A stretch of DNA of 64,000 nucleotides from Desulfuromonas sp. (GTDB taxonomy: Bacteria; Desulfobacterota; Desulfuromonadia; Desulfuromonadales; BM501): positions 1 to 64,000 of the forward strand of contig NZ_PKUB01000025.1 of NCBI RefSeq assembly GCF_002868845.1, in the 5' to 3' direction. The position numbers and the translations under genes are program-made. The notes beneath the pieces are model-generated. The model searched no databases. It was given only the letters and a program-made list of their open reading frames with translations, and was not told the origin of the DNA. Positions 8,107-16,964 of the stretch are shown here, piece by piece; within the stretch, counting starts at the first letter, position 1; every line of letters begins with the position of its first letter.

Positions 8107-9504
8107 CTAGATGTTGAGCAGGGAGTCCATCATCTCGTCGACCGTCGCCAGGAACTTGGCGGAGGCCTCGAACCCCGTCTGAAACTGGATGAGGCTGACC
8201 ATCTCCTCCTCCACCGAGACGCCCACCTGGGCATCGCGGAAATTCTGGAGCTGAAGCAGGGCGTCCCCGCTGCCCTGAAGGGAAAGCTGGTTCTGGCTCA
8301 CCTCGGTCCCCACCCGGGAGGCCATATCGGCGTAGAAGCGGCCGAAGCTCGTGGAGCCGTCGACGCTGGGCGCATCCTCCAGGGCCATCATCGCCAGGGC
8401 GTTGGTGTTGTCGCCCGATGCGGAACTGGTGCCGGCGGCCACCTGGCCGGTGTCGCTCAGAGCCGTCGCCAGGGAGCCCGCGGCCCCCTCCCAGGGGTCG
8501 GCCGGCGGCGCCGGCGCCGCCGGGACCGCGAAGAAAGCCCCCCCCGCCGCGCCGCTCGGATCGGTCCCCGCGGCGTGCACGGCGTTGACCCCGGTGGCCA
8601 GGCTGTAGGCGAGCTTGTCGAGATCGTTCTGAACGCCGGGCAGGACCTGGTCCCGGACCTCGAGCAGGCCCCCCGCTTCGCCGCCGAGGTTGTCGACGCC
8701 AAGGTCATGGACCCTGTCGCCCGCCTTCAGCTGCAACTGCAGGGCGTCCCCGCTGCGATTGGCCTCCAGGGCCAGGGCCTCGCCTTCCTGGACGAGGGGG
8801 GGAAGCCCCCCGGGCAGGTGAACCGCCACCATGCCGCTCCCGGCATCGAAATGCTGGATCCCGAGACTGGAAGAGAGGCTCTCCAGAAGCTGGTCGCGCC
8901 GGTCCCGGTCGGCCGGGGCGCTCTGCCCGGCGGCCTGAAGGGACGAGATGCGCAGATTGAGATCGGCCACCTCCTGAAGCTGGCCGTTGATGGCGTCGAT
9001 CTTCCCCTCCAGGGTGTCGTCGATACCGCGGCGCACCCCCTCCAGCTCGTCTGCCGCCTGGTTGAAGGCCGTCGCGAGCATCTCCCCGCCCTGAAGGACT
9101 CCGTCGCGGGCCGCTGAGCTGGCCGGGTCGCTGCTGAGTTCCTTCCAGGCGTCGAAGAAGCCGTCGATGCGGCCGCCGAGGCCGGTCTCGGAGATGTTGG
9201 CGATACGCTCGAGGTCGGCCAGGGGAACGGCCTTGGCGCTCTCCTGGCCGAGCGCCGCGCTCTGGCTGTCGATCTGGCGGGTCAGAAATGAATTGTGGGC
9301 GCGGGTGACGTCGTCGACCCGGACTCCCTGGCCGACCAGAAAGCCCCCCATATTGAGAGTAGGATAGCTGGAGACCTGGGCGGTCTGCCGGGAATAGCCG
9401 GGAGTATTGACGTTGGCGAGATTGCCGCCGGTGACCTCGATCCCCTTCTGGCTGGCGCCGAGGCTCGACTTGCCGATCTGAAGTGCATTGAACAGTCCGG
9501 ACAT
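8107..9504 (-). CDS. flgK: flagellar hook-associated protein FlgK
   Basis: FlgK (HAP1) is the first junction protein between hook and filament. The 465-residue protein opens with the rod/hook-family motif LEVTGGNLANVNTPGYSRQ (here IEVTGG) near residues 22-40 and closes with the D0 helix FEASAKFLATVDEMMDSLLNI. The middle is an Ala/Gly-rich variable domain with a Pro/Ala stretch around residues 325-337. Length is at the short end for the family. It lies 1 nt after flgN and 9 nt before flgL. Confidence 0.96.
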   Translation of the reverse strand: MSGLFNALQIGKSSLGASQKGIEVTGGNLANVNTPGYSRQTAQVSSYPTLNMGGFLVGQGVRVDDVTRAHNSFLTRQIDSQSAALGQESAKAVPLADLERIANISETGLGGRIDGFFDAWKELSSDPASSAARDGVLQGGEMLATAFNQAADELEGVRRGIDDTLEGKIDAINGQLQEVADLNLRISSLQAAGQSAPADRDRRDQLLESLSSSLGIQHFDAGSGMVAVHLPGGLPPLVQEGEALALEANRSGDALQLQLKAGDRVHDLGVDNLGGEAGGLLEVRDQVLPGVQNDLDKLAYSLATGVNAVHAAGTDPSGAAGGAFFAVPAAPAPPADPWEGAAGSLATALSDTGQVAAGTSSASGDNTNALAMMALEDAPSVDGSTSFGRFYADMASRVGTEVSQNQLSLQGSGDALLQLQNFRDAQVGVSVEEEMVSLIQFQTGFEASAKFLATVDEMMDSLLNI

Positions 9505-9505
9505 C

Positions 9506-9859
9506 TCACGCCCTCCCGGAGAGGAGCCTTCCCGCCGCCGCGGCCCGGGCCTCGCCGCCGCCGGTGCCGTACCCGGGGGAGGTCCCCTGCTGGCCGAAGA
9601 ACTGCATGGTTTCCCGGACCCAGTTCAGGGCCGACCAGAGCAGGTAGGCGTTGCGGCGGTTCTCCTCTCGCACAACCGCAGCCAGGCTGTGGATCTTCTC
9701 GTCCGCCTCGGCGGCGGAGGGCAGGCAACGGACAAGATCCTCTTTCTGCCGGGTGGCGGCGCTCATCTGCTCCAGATCGAGGGCCTTGGCGCACTCGCGC
9801 TCCCGGAGAATAAGGCGGTGCAACTCGGTCAGCTGGCCGTGCAGGCCCTGCTCGCTCAT
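9506..9859 (-). CDS. flgN: FlgN-type chaperone for FlgK/FlgL
   Basis: This 117-residue helical protein lies between flgM and flgK, where FlgN, the export chaperone of the hook-filament junction proteins, is normally found. It starts MSEQGLHGQLTELHRLILRE and has the heptad pattern and charge expected of the FlgN helix bundle, followed by a less ordered Gly/Ala-rich tail. Sequence conservation in this family is low, so position carries much of the assignment. Its start overlaps flgM by 4 nt. Confidence 0.8.
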   Translation of the reverse strand: MSEQGLHGQLTELHRLILRERECAKALDLEQMSAATRQKEDLVRCLPSAAEADEKIHSLAAVVREENRRNAYLLWSALNWVRETMQFFGQQGTSPGYGTGGGEARAAAAGRLLSGRA

Positions 9860-10152
9860 GAAGATTCCTGCTCGGACAGGAACTTGAGGACGCTCTCGGC
9901 GACCTTCTCCAGGTCGGGCTTGTAGGTGCCGTTCCCGATCTGCTCCTTGAGGGCGGCCACCTTATCGGCCCGCTCGGCGTCGGAACCGGCGGTCGGCTCC
10001 TTGGCCTTGTTCACCTCCTGAAGAACCGAGGAGAAAGCCACCCGGTCCTTGGCGGTCTGTTGCCCGTCATCCTTGGGAACCTCGACCTTGCGGGTCCGCT
10101 TGACCCCGTCTATAGGAGTGATGCCCTTGTTGCCGAGAATTTTAGACGTCAT
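9856..10152 (-). CDS. flgM: anti-sigma-28 factor FlgM
   Basis: FlgM holds FliA inactive until it is exported through the completed hook. The 98-residue protein begins MTSKILGNKGITPIDGVKRT and has the C-terminal FliA-binding helices (VAALKEQIGNGTYKPDLEKV and ESVLKFLSEQ). The ATG at 10152 has AGAGGT about 7 nt upstream; an upstream GTG at 10161 is less likely because it lies on that ribosome site. A sigma-28-like promoter precedes it, giving the usual autoregulatory loop. Confidence 0.93.
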   Translation of the reverse strand: MTSKILGNKGITPIDGVKRTRKVEVPKDDGQQTAKDRVAFSSVLQEVNKAKEPTAGSDAERADKVAALKEQIGNGTYKPDLEKVAESVLKFLSEQESS

Positions 10153-10240
10153 GGCCTGCACCTCTTTGAAGCACCCCGCGCGGGTCGCGGGGCTGGGATT
10201 CTGCGAATGGAGGCTCTTCCCCCTCCATCTCTTAGTCTTC

Positions 10241-10268
10241 TTTTCGGCAGGGGGGCGGAAAAAGTTTA
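10241..10268 (-). promoter_or_regulatory. sigma-28 (FliA) promoter of flgMNKL
   Basis: On the minus strand TAAACTTT is followed after 12 nt by GCCGAAAA, one mismatch from consensus in each half but with one extra base of spacing. It lies about 90 nt before the flgM start in the only sizeable gap between flgJ and flgM. Confidence 0.7.
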
Positions 10269-10321
10269 GAAAAAATCTCAGGCGGGCCGTTCGAAGTGAT
10301 CGAACAGGGGCGAAAGGCCGC

Positions 10322-10636
10322 TCAGTCCGACTCGGTCGGGGCGTCGAGCAGTTGCCGGTAAAGGGCCTCGGCGATGCCCAGGCCCTTGCCGGAGGCCGCC
10401 GAGCGGGCGATCTCCATGTCCATCATGTCCCGGAACACCTCCCCCTTCATCCCGTTCTCCATGAGCCCCCCCTCGGGGACGGTGCTCCGCATCCCCTTGA
10501 AGAGCTGCTGGACGAAAATGGCCTCGAACTCCTGGCAGGTATTGCGCAGGGCCTTCGGGTCCTGGCCCGACTTTTCGGGGGAAACCTTGGTAGTGGCCAT
10601 GTTCAGCAGCAGGCTGGGATCGAGATTGAGATTCAT
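10322..10636 (-). CDS. flgJ: rod-assembly protein FlgJ (N-terminal domain only)
   Basis: The 104-residue protein matches only the rod-cap half of FlgJ: ALRNTCQEFEAIFVQQLFKGMRSTVPEGG, then FRDMMDMEIARSAASGKGLGIAEALYRQL. The muramidase domain of enterobacterial FlgJ is absent, as is common outside gamma/beta-proteobacteria. The start ATG at 10636 lies after the flgI stop; an apparent longer frame would overlap flgI. It is the last gene of the flgF-flgJ run. Confidence 0.9.
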   Translation of the reverse strand: MNLNLDPSLLLNMATTKVSPEKSGQDPKALRNTCQEFEAIFVQQLFKGMRSTVPEGGLMENGMKGEVFRDMMDMEIARSAASGKGLGIAEALYRQLLDAPTESD

Positions 10637-10652
10637 GGTCGGTGCTCCGGTC

Positions 10653-11759
10653 CTAGAGGATAACGAGCTCGGCATGGAGGGCGCCGGCCGCCTTGATGGC
10701 CTGGAAGATGGCGATGATGTCGCGGGGCGTGGCGCCGATGGCGTTCAGGGCGCCGGCCACGTCGCCGATGCTGACCCCCCTCTTCATGACGACGAGGCTG
10801 GAGTCCTGCTCGCTGACCTCGATGCCGGTGTCGGGCACCACGACCGTCTTGCCCTCGCCGAAGGCGTTGGGCTGGGAGACCTGGGCCGACTCGCTGATCA
10901 CCAGGCTGAGGTTGCTGTGGGAGACCGCCACGGTGGAGATGCGCACGTCCTCGCCCATGACGATGGTGCCGGTCCTTTCGTTGACCACGATGCGCGCCAG
11001 GCTGTCGGGCACCACGTCGAGGGACTCCAGGGCGGCGACGAAATCGACGGTCCGTCCCGCGAAGGCGGCGGGAATCTTCACCCGCAGGGTGCCGCCGTCC
11101 ACCGCAGCCGCGGTCTCGGGGCCGAAGGCGGTGTTGACCGCCAGGTTCATGCGCGACATGGTGGTGAAGTAGGCGTTCTTGAGGCGATAGGTCAGGCTCT
11201 GCAGGTCGCCCAGGGCGAAAGGAACCTCCCTCTCCACCAGGGCCCCGCCGGGAATCCTCCCGACGGTCGGGTGGTTGGTCTGGACCTTGGCCGCTTCACC
11301 CCCGAAGGCCAGGGAGCCGACCACGAGGGGCCCCTGGGCCACGGCGAAGGTGTTGCCGTCGGGACCCCGAAGGGGGGTCATGAGAAGCGTTCCCCCGGCC
11401 AGGTTCTCCGAATCCCCGACCGAAGAGACCAGGACGTCGATGGTGCTGCCGGCCCGGGCGAAGGGGGGGAGCTGAGCGGTGACGATGACCGCGGCCACGT
11501 TGTCGACCTTGACCTGGTCGCGGTCCACGGTCACCCCGAGGCGCTCCATCATGTTGACCAGGGACTGGACCGTGAACTGGGTGCTGGCGCTGTCGCCGCT
11601 GCCGTTAAGGCCCACCACCAGGCCGTAGCCGACCAGCTGGTTGTCGCGGACCCCCTCGAGGCGGGCGATGTCCTTGATCCGCGTGGCGTGGGCGGCGACC
11701 GAAAAGAGCAGGAGAGCGGCGAGGGCAAGGACAGTGGTCTTGTTGAAAACGCTTCGCAC
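10653..11759 (-). CDS. flgI: flagellar P-ring protein FlgI
   Basis: FlgI forms the periplasmic P ring around the rod. The 368-residue protein has a signal peptide (ALAALLLFSVAAHA) and then the family-defining ATRIKDIARLEGVRDNQLVGYGLVVGL. Strong conservation continues through NVAAVIVTAQLPPFARAGS and the C-terminal GATPRDIIAIFQAIKAAGALHAELVIL. It follows flgH by 11 nt, and its folding and assembly depend on FlgA, encoded just upstream. Confidence 0.97.
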   Translation of the reverse strand: MRSVFNKTTVLALAALLLFSVAAHATRIKDIARLEGVRDNQLVGYGLVVGLNGSGDSASTQFTVQSLVNMMERLGVTVDRDQVKVDNVAAVIVTAQLPPFARAGSTIDVLVSSVGDSENLAGGTLLMTPLRGPDGNTFAVAQGPLVVGSLAFGGEAAKVQTNHPTVGRIPGGALVEREVPFALGDLQSLTYRLKNAYFTTMSRMNLAVNTAFGPETAAAVDGGTLRVKIPAAFAGRTVDFVAALESLDVVPDSLARIVVNERTGTIVMGEDVRISTVAVSHSNLSLVISESAQVSQPNAFGEGKTVVVPDTGIEVSEQDSSLVVMKRGVSIGDVAGALNAIGATPRDIIAIFQAIKAAGALHAELVIL

Positions 11760-11770
11760 GGAAGTCCCCC

Positions 11771-12463
11771 TTAGAAAGGCCAGGTATGGTCCAGGAGCCG
11801 AACCAGCCAGCCCTGCTTCTGCTTGTCGCTGAGGACCCCCTTGCCGGTGTAGGCGATGCGGGCGTCGAGGATGCTCTGAGAGTTGACGACATTGCTGGAG
11901 GAGATGTCGGCCTGGCGGATAAGGCCCGAGAGCTTGACGATCTGCTCCTCGTTGTTGACCGTAACCGTCTTCTTCCCCTCGATGCGCAGGTTGCCGTTGG
12001 GCAGCACCTCCACGACCTGGGTGCTGAGGGTGGCGACAAGGTCCTCCTTGCGGGAGGTCCTGCCCGAGCCTTCGAAGTCGTTCTCGTAGCTGGTATCGAT
12101 CAGGCTCGTGGGGTCGATGGCGCCGTTGAGGGTGGCGAGGTTCTTCTCCAGGCCGAAGAAGTTGGCGAGCCCGGCCTTGGCGGTGCTTTTGCGCCCCGCG
12201 GAGGTCTTCGCCTCCTTGCTGGCGCTGGCCTGCTCGAAGATGGCCACGGTCAGGATGTCTCCCACCCTGCGCGCCTTGAGATCATAGAAAAGCCCGCCGC
12301 GCCCCTCGGTCCAGAGCGAGCCTGCTGTGGTGGGGGTGGGGGGCTCGATGACCACTTCGGTGATCGTCGGCGGCAGGACCTGCTCGTGACGCGCCTCGCC
12401 GTGCAGGGCGCACCCGCAGAGCGGAAGAAGCAGCAGCGGCGAAAGGAAGATCAGGGCTTTCAT
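11771..12463 (-). CDS. flgH: flagellar L-ring lipoprotein FlgH
   Basis: FlgH forms the outer-membrane L ring. The 230-residue precursor has a lipobox LCGC, with Cys18 as the likely lipidated residue. Family motifs follow: SLWTEGRGGLFYDLKARRVGDILTV around residues 49-73, GNLRIEGKKTVTVNNEEQIV, and GLIRQADISSSNVVNSQSILDARIAYTG, ending WLVRLLDHTWPF. It sits between flgA and flgI, spaced by 1 and 11 nt. Confidence 0.97.
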   Translation of the reverse strand: MKALIFLSPLLLLPLCGCALHGEARHEQVLPPTITEVVIEPPTPTTAGSLWTEGRGGLFYDLKARRVGDILTVAIFEQASASKEAKTSAGRKSTAKAGLANFFGLEKNLATLNGAIDPTSLIDTSYENDFEGSGRTSRKEDLVATLSTQVVEVLPNGNLRIEGKKTVTVNNEEQIVKLSGLIRQADISSSNVVNSQSILDARIAYTGKGVLSDKQKQGWLVRLLDHTWPF

Positions 12464-12464
12464 C

Positions 12465-13205
12465 TCAGAACTCTACCTCGGCCAGCCCGGGCGCCACCAC
12501 CCGGCACTGGATCTCCTTGCGGGAGCTGTTGTTGCGAACCCGGACGAACTCCCCCTCGCGGCCGTCCTGGCGGGCCTCGCCGAGAGCGGTCAGGCGAAGA
12601 GCCCCCCTGGCGGCGCTGATGGTGATGGTTTCCCCGCGCCGGACCATGGGCGGGAATTCCACCGTCCCGCGGCTGACCGGAACGCCGGCGCGAACCGAGC
12701 GCCGCAGCCTCTTGCCGAGAAGCTCCTCCGGGTCGAAACAGGGCTCCCTCAGGTCGACCAGGTTCCGTTCGGACAGGACAATGTCGTCCCGGGACAGCTC
12801 GGCTCCCCGACGCAGGTCCGAGGCCGCCACCACGACAGGGGCGAGGGCCTCGAGCTCGGCGCGCAGCGACAGGTTCTTGACCACCCGGCCGTCGACCCGG
12901 AAGATAAGGGTAAAGCGGCGGCTGCCGAGAATTGCCGGGTCGGAAGGGATGACCTGGGTGGAGAGCCGCCCCGCAGGCAGGGTAAAGGGGTCGGGCAGGG
13001 TCAGGGACCGAAATCGGACCGAAGCCGGAGGCAGCTCCTCGCGGTGCTCCTCGAGGTAGGCCTGGAGGATTTGCTCGATCCTGTCCGGGCCGATACGGGT
13101 GTCGCCCCCTCCCGCTCCGGCGATCTTGGTCAGGCGGACCTCCTGGCCGAGGGCAACCGATCCGGCAAGGGAGAGAAACAGGGCAAACAGGGCAATGCGC
13201 GGCAT
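12465..13205 (-). CDS. flgA: flagellar P-ring assembly chaperone FlgA
   Basis: FlgA is a periplasmic chaperone needed for P-ring formation. The 246-residue protein has a signal peptide (IALFALFLSLAGSVALG) and the C-terminal SAF domain expected of FlgA: VVVAASDLRRGAELSRDDI, then RRSVRAGVPV and VRRGETITISAARGALRLTALGEA. The ATG at 13205 was chosen over an in-frame TTG two codons upstream. It is the weakest-conserved gene of the ring set, but its domain order and position are typical. Confidence 0.93.
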   Translation of the reverse strand: MPRIALFALFLSLAGSVALGQEVRLTKIAGAGGGDTRIGPDRIEQILQAYLEEHREELPPASVRFRSLTLPDPFTLPAGRLSTQVIPSDPAILGSRRFTLIFRVDGRVVKNLSLRAELEALAPVVVAASDLRRGAELSRDDIVLSERNLVDLREPCFDPEELLGKRLRRSVRAGVPVSRGTVEFPPMVRRGETITISAARGALRLTALGEARQDGREGEFVRVRNNSSRKEIQCRVVAPGLAEVEF

Positions 13206-13219
13206 GTTCAATCCAATCC

Positions 13220-14008
13220 CTAGCGGGTCAGGTTATTGGTCATCTGGAGCATCTCGTCGGCGGTCTTGATCGCCTTGGAGTTCACCTCGTAGGCGCGCTG
13301 GCCGGCGATCATGTTGACCATCTCTTCCATGATGCTGACGTTGGAGCCCTCCAGGAAGCCCTGGGCCAGGGTGCCGAAACCTTCCTCGCCGGGCAGGCCC
13401 GAGGTCGGGTTCCCGGTGGTGGGCGTCTCGGCGAAGAGATTGCGCCCGAGGCTCTTGAGCCCGGCCGGGTTGCTGAAGCGCACCAGGTCGAGAGTGCCGA
13501 CCTGGGTGGGGGAGTTCTCCCCGTCCAGGAAGACCTCCACGGCACCGTATTCGCCGATGGCGACCTGGGTGGCGTTGGCCGGAATGACGATCTCGGGGAA
13601 GACCGGATAGCCCTCGGAGGTGACCAGGCGCCCGGTGCTGTCCTTCTTGAAGGCCCCGGAGCGGCTGTAGACCGTGTCCCCGGCCGGATCGGTGACCTGG
13701 AAGAACCCTGAGCCCTCGATGGCCACGTCGAGCTCGCCGCCGGTCTTGTGGATGTCCCCCACGGTGAAGATCTTCTGCACCGCGGCGACCTTGGAGCCGA
13801 GGCCGACCTGGACCCCGGTGGGGATTTCCACCCCCGGGGTCGCGGTGGTGCCGGCGGTGCGCGCGGTCTGGTAGAGGATGTCCTGGAAGTCGGCCCGGCT
13901 CTTCTTGAACCCGGTGCTGTTAACGTTCGCCAGGTTGTTGGCGATGACGTCCATGTTGATCTGCTGGGCCTCCATTCCGGTGGCCGCGGTCCAAAGCGCT
14001 CTGATCAT
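13220..14008 (-). CDS. flgG: distal rod protein FlgG
   Basis: FlgG builds the distal rod. The 262-residue length is standard. It begins [36 protein letters not shown], the rod signature, has the central [15 protein letters not shown] motif, and ends with [38 protein letters not shown]. An ATG lies after a good AGGAG sequence downstream of flgF. Confidence 0.98.
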   Translation of the reverse strand: MIRALWTAATGMEAQQINMDVIANNLANVNSTGFKKSRADFQDILYQTARTAGTTATPGVEIPTGVQVGLGSKVAAVQKIFTVGDIHKTGGELDVAIEGSGFFQVTDPAGDTVYSRSGAFKKDSTGRLVTSEGYPVFPEIVIPANATQVAIGEYGAVEVFLDGENSPTQVGTLDLVRFSNPAGLKSLGRNLFAETPTTGNPTSGLPGEEGFGTLAQGFLEGSNVSIMEEMVNMIAGQRAYEVNSKAIKTADEMLQMTNNLTR

Positions 14009-14031
14009 GCCTATCTCCTCCCGGGAGCCGC

Positions 14032-14760
14032 CTAGGCGACGATTCCCAGTTCGTTGGCCTTGCCGGCCAGGTCGTGGTAGGTTTTGAGCATTTTCTGGCA
14101 GGCCTCGAAGACCCGCATCGAATCGACCATCTGCCCCATCTCCTGCATCAGGTTGATGTTGGCGTCTTCCAGCTGGCCCCGGTAGATGCGGGGTTCGGCG
14201 ACCCGCTGCTCCACGGCGGCGGGGTCGGCGACGAACATACCCCCGCCCTGGCGCTTCAGGATCGAAAGATCGTCAAAGGTATAAAGGGGGATCTTCTTCA
14301 TCTCCCCGTCGTCGAGGAAGACGTTGCCCTCCTCGTCGATCTCCACGTCGGGCCGGGGAAGGGCGATCGGGCGGCCCTCGTCGTCGAGCATCTGGAGACC
14401 GTCGGCGGTGAGGAGGCCGCCCCCGGTGTCGAGGCGCAGGTTGCCCTGGCGGGTGTAGAAGACGCTGCCGCCGGCGTCCTGGACCTTGAAAAAGCCCTCC
14501 CCGTCGATGGCCAGGTGCAGGGGCACGTTGGTTCGGGAAAGGGCGCCCTGGGTGAAGTCGGTGAACCCCTCCTCGATCCGGGCGTAATCGACCCCCCTGG
14601 CCGCGAGACCGCTGCGGGCCGCCTCGAGCCGGGCCTCGAACACCGCCTGCCCCTTCTTGAAACCGACAGTCTGGGCATTGCTCAGGTTGTCGCTGATGGT
14701 GTCCAGCATCTGCATCCGGGCCTTGGCTCCGGAGAGGACCCCGTAAACGCCTGAACTCAT
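14032..14760 (-). CDS. flgF: proximal rod protein FlgF
   Basis: FlgF is a proximal rod subunit paralogous to FlgG. The 242-residue product starts [36 protein letters not shown] and carries [16 protein letters not shown] and a C-terminal [37 protein letters not shown] lies 7 nt before the ATG. A sigma-28-like site lies just upstream, so the gene may be read both from the long upstream operon and from its own promoter. Confidence 0.95.
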   Translation of the reverse strand: MSSGVYGVLSGAKARMQMLDTISDNLSNAQTVGFKKGQAVFEARLEAARSGLAARGVDYARIEEGFTDFTQGALSRTNVPLHLAIDGEGFFKVQDAGGSVFYTRQGNLRLDTGGGLLTADGLQMLDDEGRPIALPRPDVEIDEEGNVFLDDGEMKKIPLYTFDDLSILKRQGGGMFVADPAAVEQRVAEPRIYRGQLEDANINLMQEMGQMVDSMRVFEACQKMLKTYHDLAGKANELGIVA

Positions 14761-14791
14761 TCTCTGCTCCTTTGTTGTCCCTCAGAAAGAC

Positions 14792-14819
14792 GTATCGACA
14801 CTTGCGGCCGGCATCTTTA
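14792..14819 (-). promoter_or_regulatory. possible sigma-28 promoter before flgF
   Basis: On the minus strand TAAAGATG, 12 nt, GTCGATAC resembles the FliA consensus with the same one-base-longer spacing seen at flgM and cheA1. The TAAA overlaps the stop codon of the preceding DUF2802-like gene. Rod genes are usually sigma-54 dependent in polar flagellates, so this assignment is tentative. Confidence 0.45.
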
Positions 14820-15272
14820 GCCTTGTTTTCTGCCCTGGCGCGAGAGCCTGCTGAGCTTTATCAGCTGGCGGGCCTCCTCCGAGGAGACCTGGAGAATGGC
14901 GAGCGCCTCGTCCATGTTGTCCGGCTCGACGCCCCGGCTCGCCAGGGAGGCCAGCAGGCGGTAGCGGTCGGGAGCCTCGCGGGGCGCCGTCTCCGCCTTC
15001 AGGCGGGTTCCCAGCCGGGCCCATTTCAGGTCCGCGGAGAAACCGCCACGGAGCGCCGCCGGGTTCTGGGCCACCGGCGCCGGCGCGGCCGCCTGCGGCC
15101 GCCCCTGGAATGCCCCCAGCACCTGCTCGGCCCTGCTCCGAAGCCGGGCGTTCTCGCCGCCCAGCCGGTCGAGCCGGCGCGCCAGGAAAAAACAGCCGCT
15201 GCCGAAGGCCAGGGTCAGGGCCAGCACCACCATGAAAGAGACGTCCTGAGCCGAAAACGCGGAAAAATCCAT
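14817..15272 (-). CDS. membrane-anchored DUF2802-like protein of the flagellar locus
   Basis: The 151-residue protein has one N-terminal membrane helix (VSFMVVLALTLAFGSGCFFLARRL), a short charged coiled segment, an Ala/Pro linker, and a C-terminal helical domain with YRLLASLASRGVEPDNMDEALAIL and SEEARQLIKLSRLSRQ. Proteins of this build (DUF2802) are found next to fliA/flhFG in several proteobacteria; their function is unknown. The C-terminal repeat-like helices look like a helix-turn-helix or DNA/protein-binding module, which is a guess. The ATG at 15272 has GGGGAGG 5 nt upstream. Confidence 0.7.
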   Translation of the reverse strand: MDFSAFSAQDVSFMVVLALTLAFGSGCFFLARRLDRLGGENARLRSRAEQVLGAFQGRPQAAAPAPVAQNPAALRGGFSADLKWARLGTRLKAETAPREAPDRYRLLASLASRGVEPDNMDEALAILQVSSEEARQLIKLSRLSRQGRKQG

Positions 15273-15283
15273 GGTCACCTCCC

Positions 15284-16033
15284 CTAGTTGCCCAGCATCG
15301 GCCGGCGCCGGACCTTGACTTTGAGCTTGGCCAGCGCCTGGCTGTGCAGTTGGGAAACCCGCCCTTCGGAAACCTCCAGCACCTCGGCGATCTCCTTCTG
15401 GGTCAGCTCTTCGTAGTAGTACAGGGAGACGACCAGCCGCTCCTTCTCGGAGAGCTTGGCCAGGTGCCCTGCCAGCTCCCGGGTCAGCTCCTTCGACTCC
15501 AGGTTCTGGCAGGGGTTGCGCCCCTTGCGGTCCTCCAGGGCGTCGAGAAAGCTCTTGCCGTCCTCTCCGTTCTGGTCCATGGTTTCGTTGAGACTCACGC
15601 AGCCCAGGTGGCTGACCTCGCCGAGCAGCTGCTGGTAGTCTTCGAGCTCCAGGCCCATGGCCTCGGCGATCTCATCCTCGGCGGGCGAGCGGCCGAGGCG
15701 GTTCTCGAGATCCTCCAGGGTGCTCATCAGCTGCCCCTGCTTGTCGCGCATGGAGCGGGAGAACCAGTCCATCTTGCGGACCTCGTCGAAAATGGCCCCC
15801 CGGATCCGGCGCTCGGCAAAGGTCTTGAAGAGGATGCCTTTGCTCGGGTCGAAGCGACGGGCGGCGTCCATCAGGCCCATGCTGGCGGCGCTGGTGATGT
15901 CGTCCCGGGTCATGAAAGAGGGGACCTGGGTAGTCATGCGATCGACGAGGAACTGGACCAGGGGCAGGTGATCCATGATGAGTCGCTCCTGGTCGCTGGC
16001 AGTCGGCTGCGGGTAGGCGGTGGCAGAATACAT
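15284..16033 (-). CDS. fliA: RNA polymerase sigma-28 factor for flagellar operons (FliA)
   Basis: FliA directs late flagellar and chemotaxis transcription. The 249-residue protein has region 2 (LIMDHLPLVQFLVDRM, DDITSAASMGLMDAARRFDPSKG, FKTFAERRIRGAIFDEVRKMDW), region 3, and region 4 ending LTQKEIAEVLEVSEGRVSQLHSQALAKLK. The start at 16033 has AGGAGGG 6 nt upstream; longer in-frame extensions are inside flhG. Five candidate target promoters occur in this window. Confidence 0.97.
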   Translation of the reverse strand: MYSATAYPQPTASDQERLIMDHLPLVQFLVDRMTTQVPSFMTRDDITSAASMGLMDAARRFDPSKGILFKTFAERRIRGAIFDEVRKMDWFSRSMRDKQGQLMSTLEDLENRLGRSPAEDEIAEAMGLELEDYQQLLGEVSHLGCVSLNETMDQNGEDGKSFLDALEDRKGRNPCQNLESKELTRELAGHLAKLSEKERLVVSLYYYEELTQKEIAEVLEVSEGRVSQLHSQALAKLKVKVRRRPMLGN

Positions 16034-16035
16034 GG

Positions 16036-16953
16036 CTATCCCTCCTGTCCCATTGAAAGAAGCCTCCTCCAGAAAAACTCCACGCCTCCCTTGGGCTGGG
16101 AACTGTGCTGGGGGGCAGCCAGGTTCTTGGCAAGGGCCTCGAAGGCGCAGCTGGCCTTGATGTTGGGGAAAAGCTCGACAATGGCCTTCTGCCGGGTAAT
16201 CGACTCGCGCATCCGCCTGTCGAAGGGGATGCCGCCCAGGTAGTCGATGGAGATGTCCAGGTAGCGGCTCGAGACCATGGTCAGCTTGCGGTAGACCTCC
16301 AACCCCTCCTCGCCGCTCCTCACCGAGTTGACCACCAGCTTGAAGCGCTTTTCCTGGTAGCGGGTGGAGAGCAGCTTCATGAGGGCGTAGGCGTCGGTGA
16401 TGGCGGTCGGCTCCGGGGCGGTGACCACGAGGATCTCCTGGGCGGCGGTGTTGAAATAGGTCACGTTCTCGGAGATGCCCGCCTCGGTATCGATGAGGAC
16501 CACGTCGAAGTCGCTGTCCAGGGCCTCCATCTCGTTGATGAAACACATCTTCTGCTCGCGGTCGAGGCGGGTGACGGCCTGCACCCCGGAGCCGGCGGGA
16601 AGGATGTGAATCCCCTCCGGCCCCTCGACGAGGATCTCGCTCAGCCCCTTTTCCCCCGAAAAATAGTGATTCAGGGTGTACTGGGGGGTGAGGCCGAACA
16701 TCACGTCGATGTTGGCCAGACCCAGGTCGGCATCGATGATCAGCACCCGCTGCCCCTGCCTGGCCAGGGCCACGGCCACGTTGGTGGTGACCGCGGTCTT
16801 GCCGACCCCGCCCTTGCCGCTGGTGACGGAAATCACCCGGGCCGCCCCCCGGCGCAGGGATTGTCCCGAGGTCGAGCCTGAGCGCTGCCCGGTGAGGGAC
16901 CTCAAGGTGTCGGCCTGATCGAATTTTTCCTGTCGCAACATCGCAGTTTCCAT
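16036..16953 (-). CDS. flhG: MinD-like ATPase FlhG (FleN)
   Basis: FlhG controls flagellar number and works with FlhF. The 305-residue protein has a deviant Walker A, VTSGKGGVGKTAVTTNVAVA, a switch motif DADLGLANIDVMFG, and VVLIDTEAG. The C-terminal part has an amphipathic stretch (PKGGVEFFWRRLLSM) that could act as a membrane-targeting helix. The ATG at 16953 was chosen because AGGAAG lies 6 nt upstream. The gene is 11 nt after flhF and 2 nt before fliA, the usual FlhF-FlhG-FliA order of polar flagellates. Confidence 0.95.
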   Translation of the reverse strand: METAMLRQEKFDQADTLRSLTGQRSGSTSGQSLRRGAARVISVTSGKGGVGKTAVTTNVAVALARQGQRVLIIDADLGLANIDVMFGLTPQYTLNHYFSGEKGLSEILVEGPEGIHILPAGSGVQAVTRLDREQKMCFINEMEALDSDFDVVLIDTEAGISENVTYFNTAAQEILVVTAPEPTAITDAYALMKLLSTRYQEKRFKLVVNSVRSGEEGLEVYRKLTMVSSRYLDISIDYLGGIPFDRRMRESITRQKAIVELFPNIKASCAFEALAKNLAAPQHSSQPKGGVEFFWRRLLSMGQEG

Positions 16954-16964
16954 TGATGGCTTCC

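Noticed and set aside
15284-16546. A longer FliA frame starting at 16546
   Set aside because: The extra N-terminal sequence lies inside flhG and has no sigma-factor similarity; the ATG at 16033 has a strong ribosome site.
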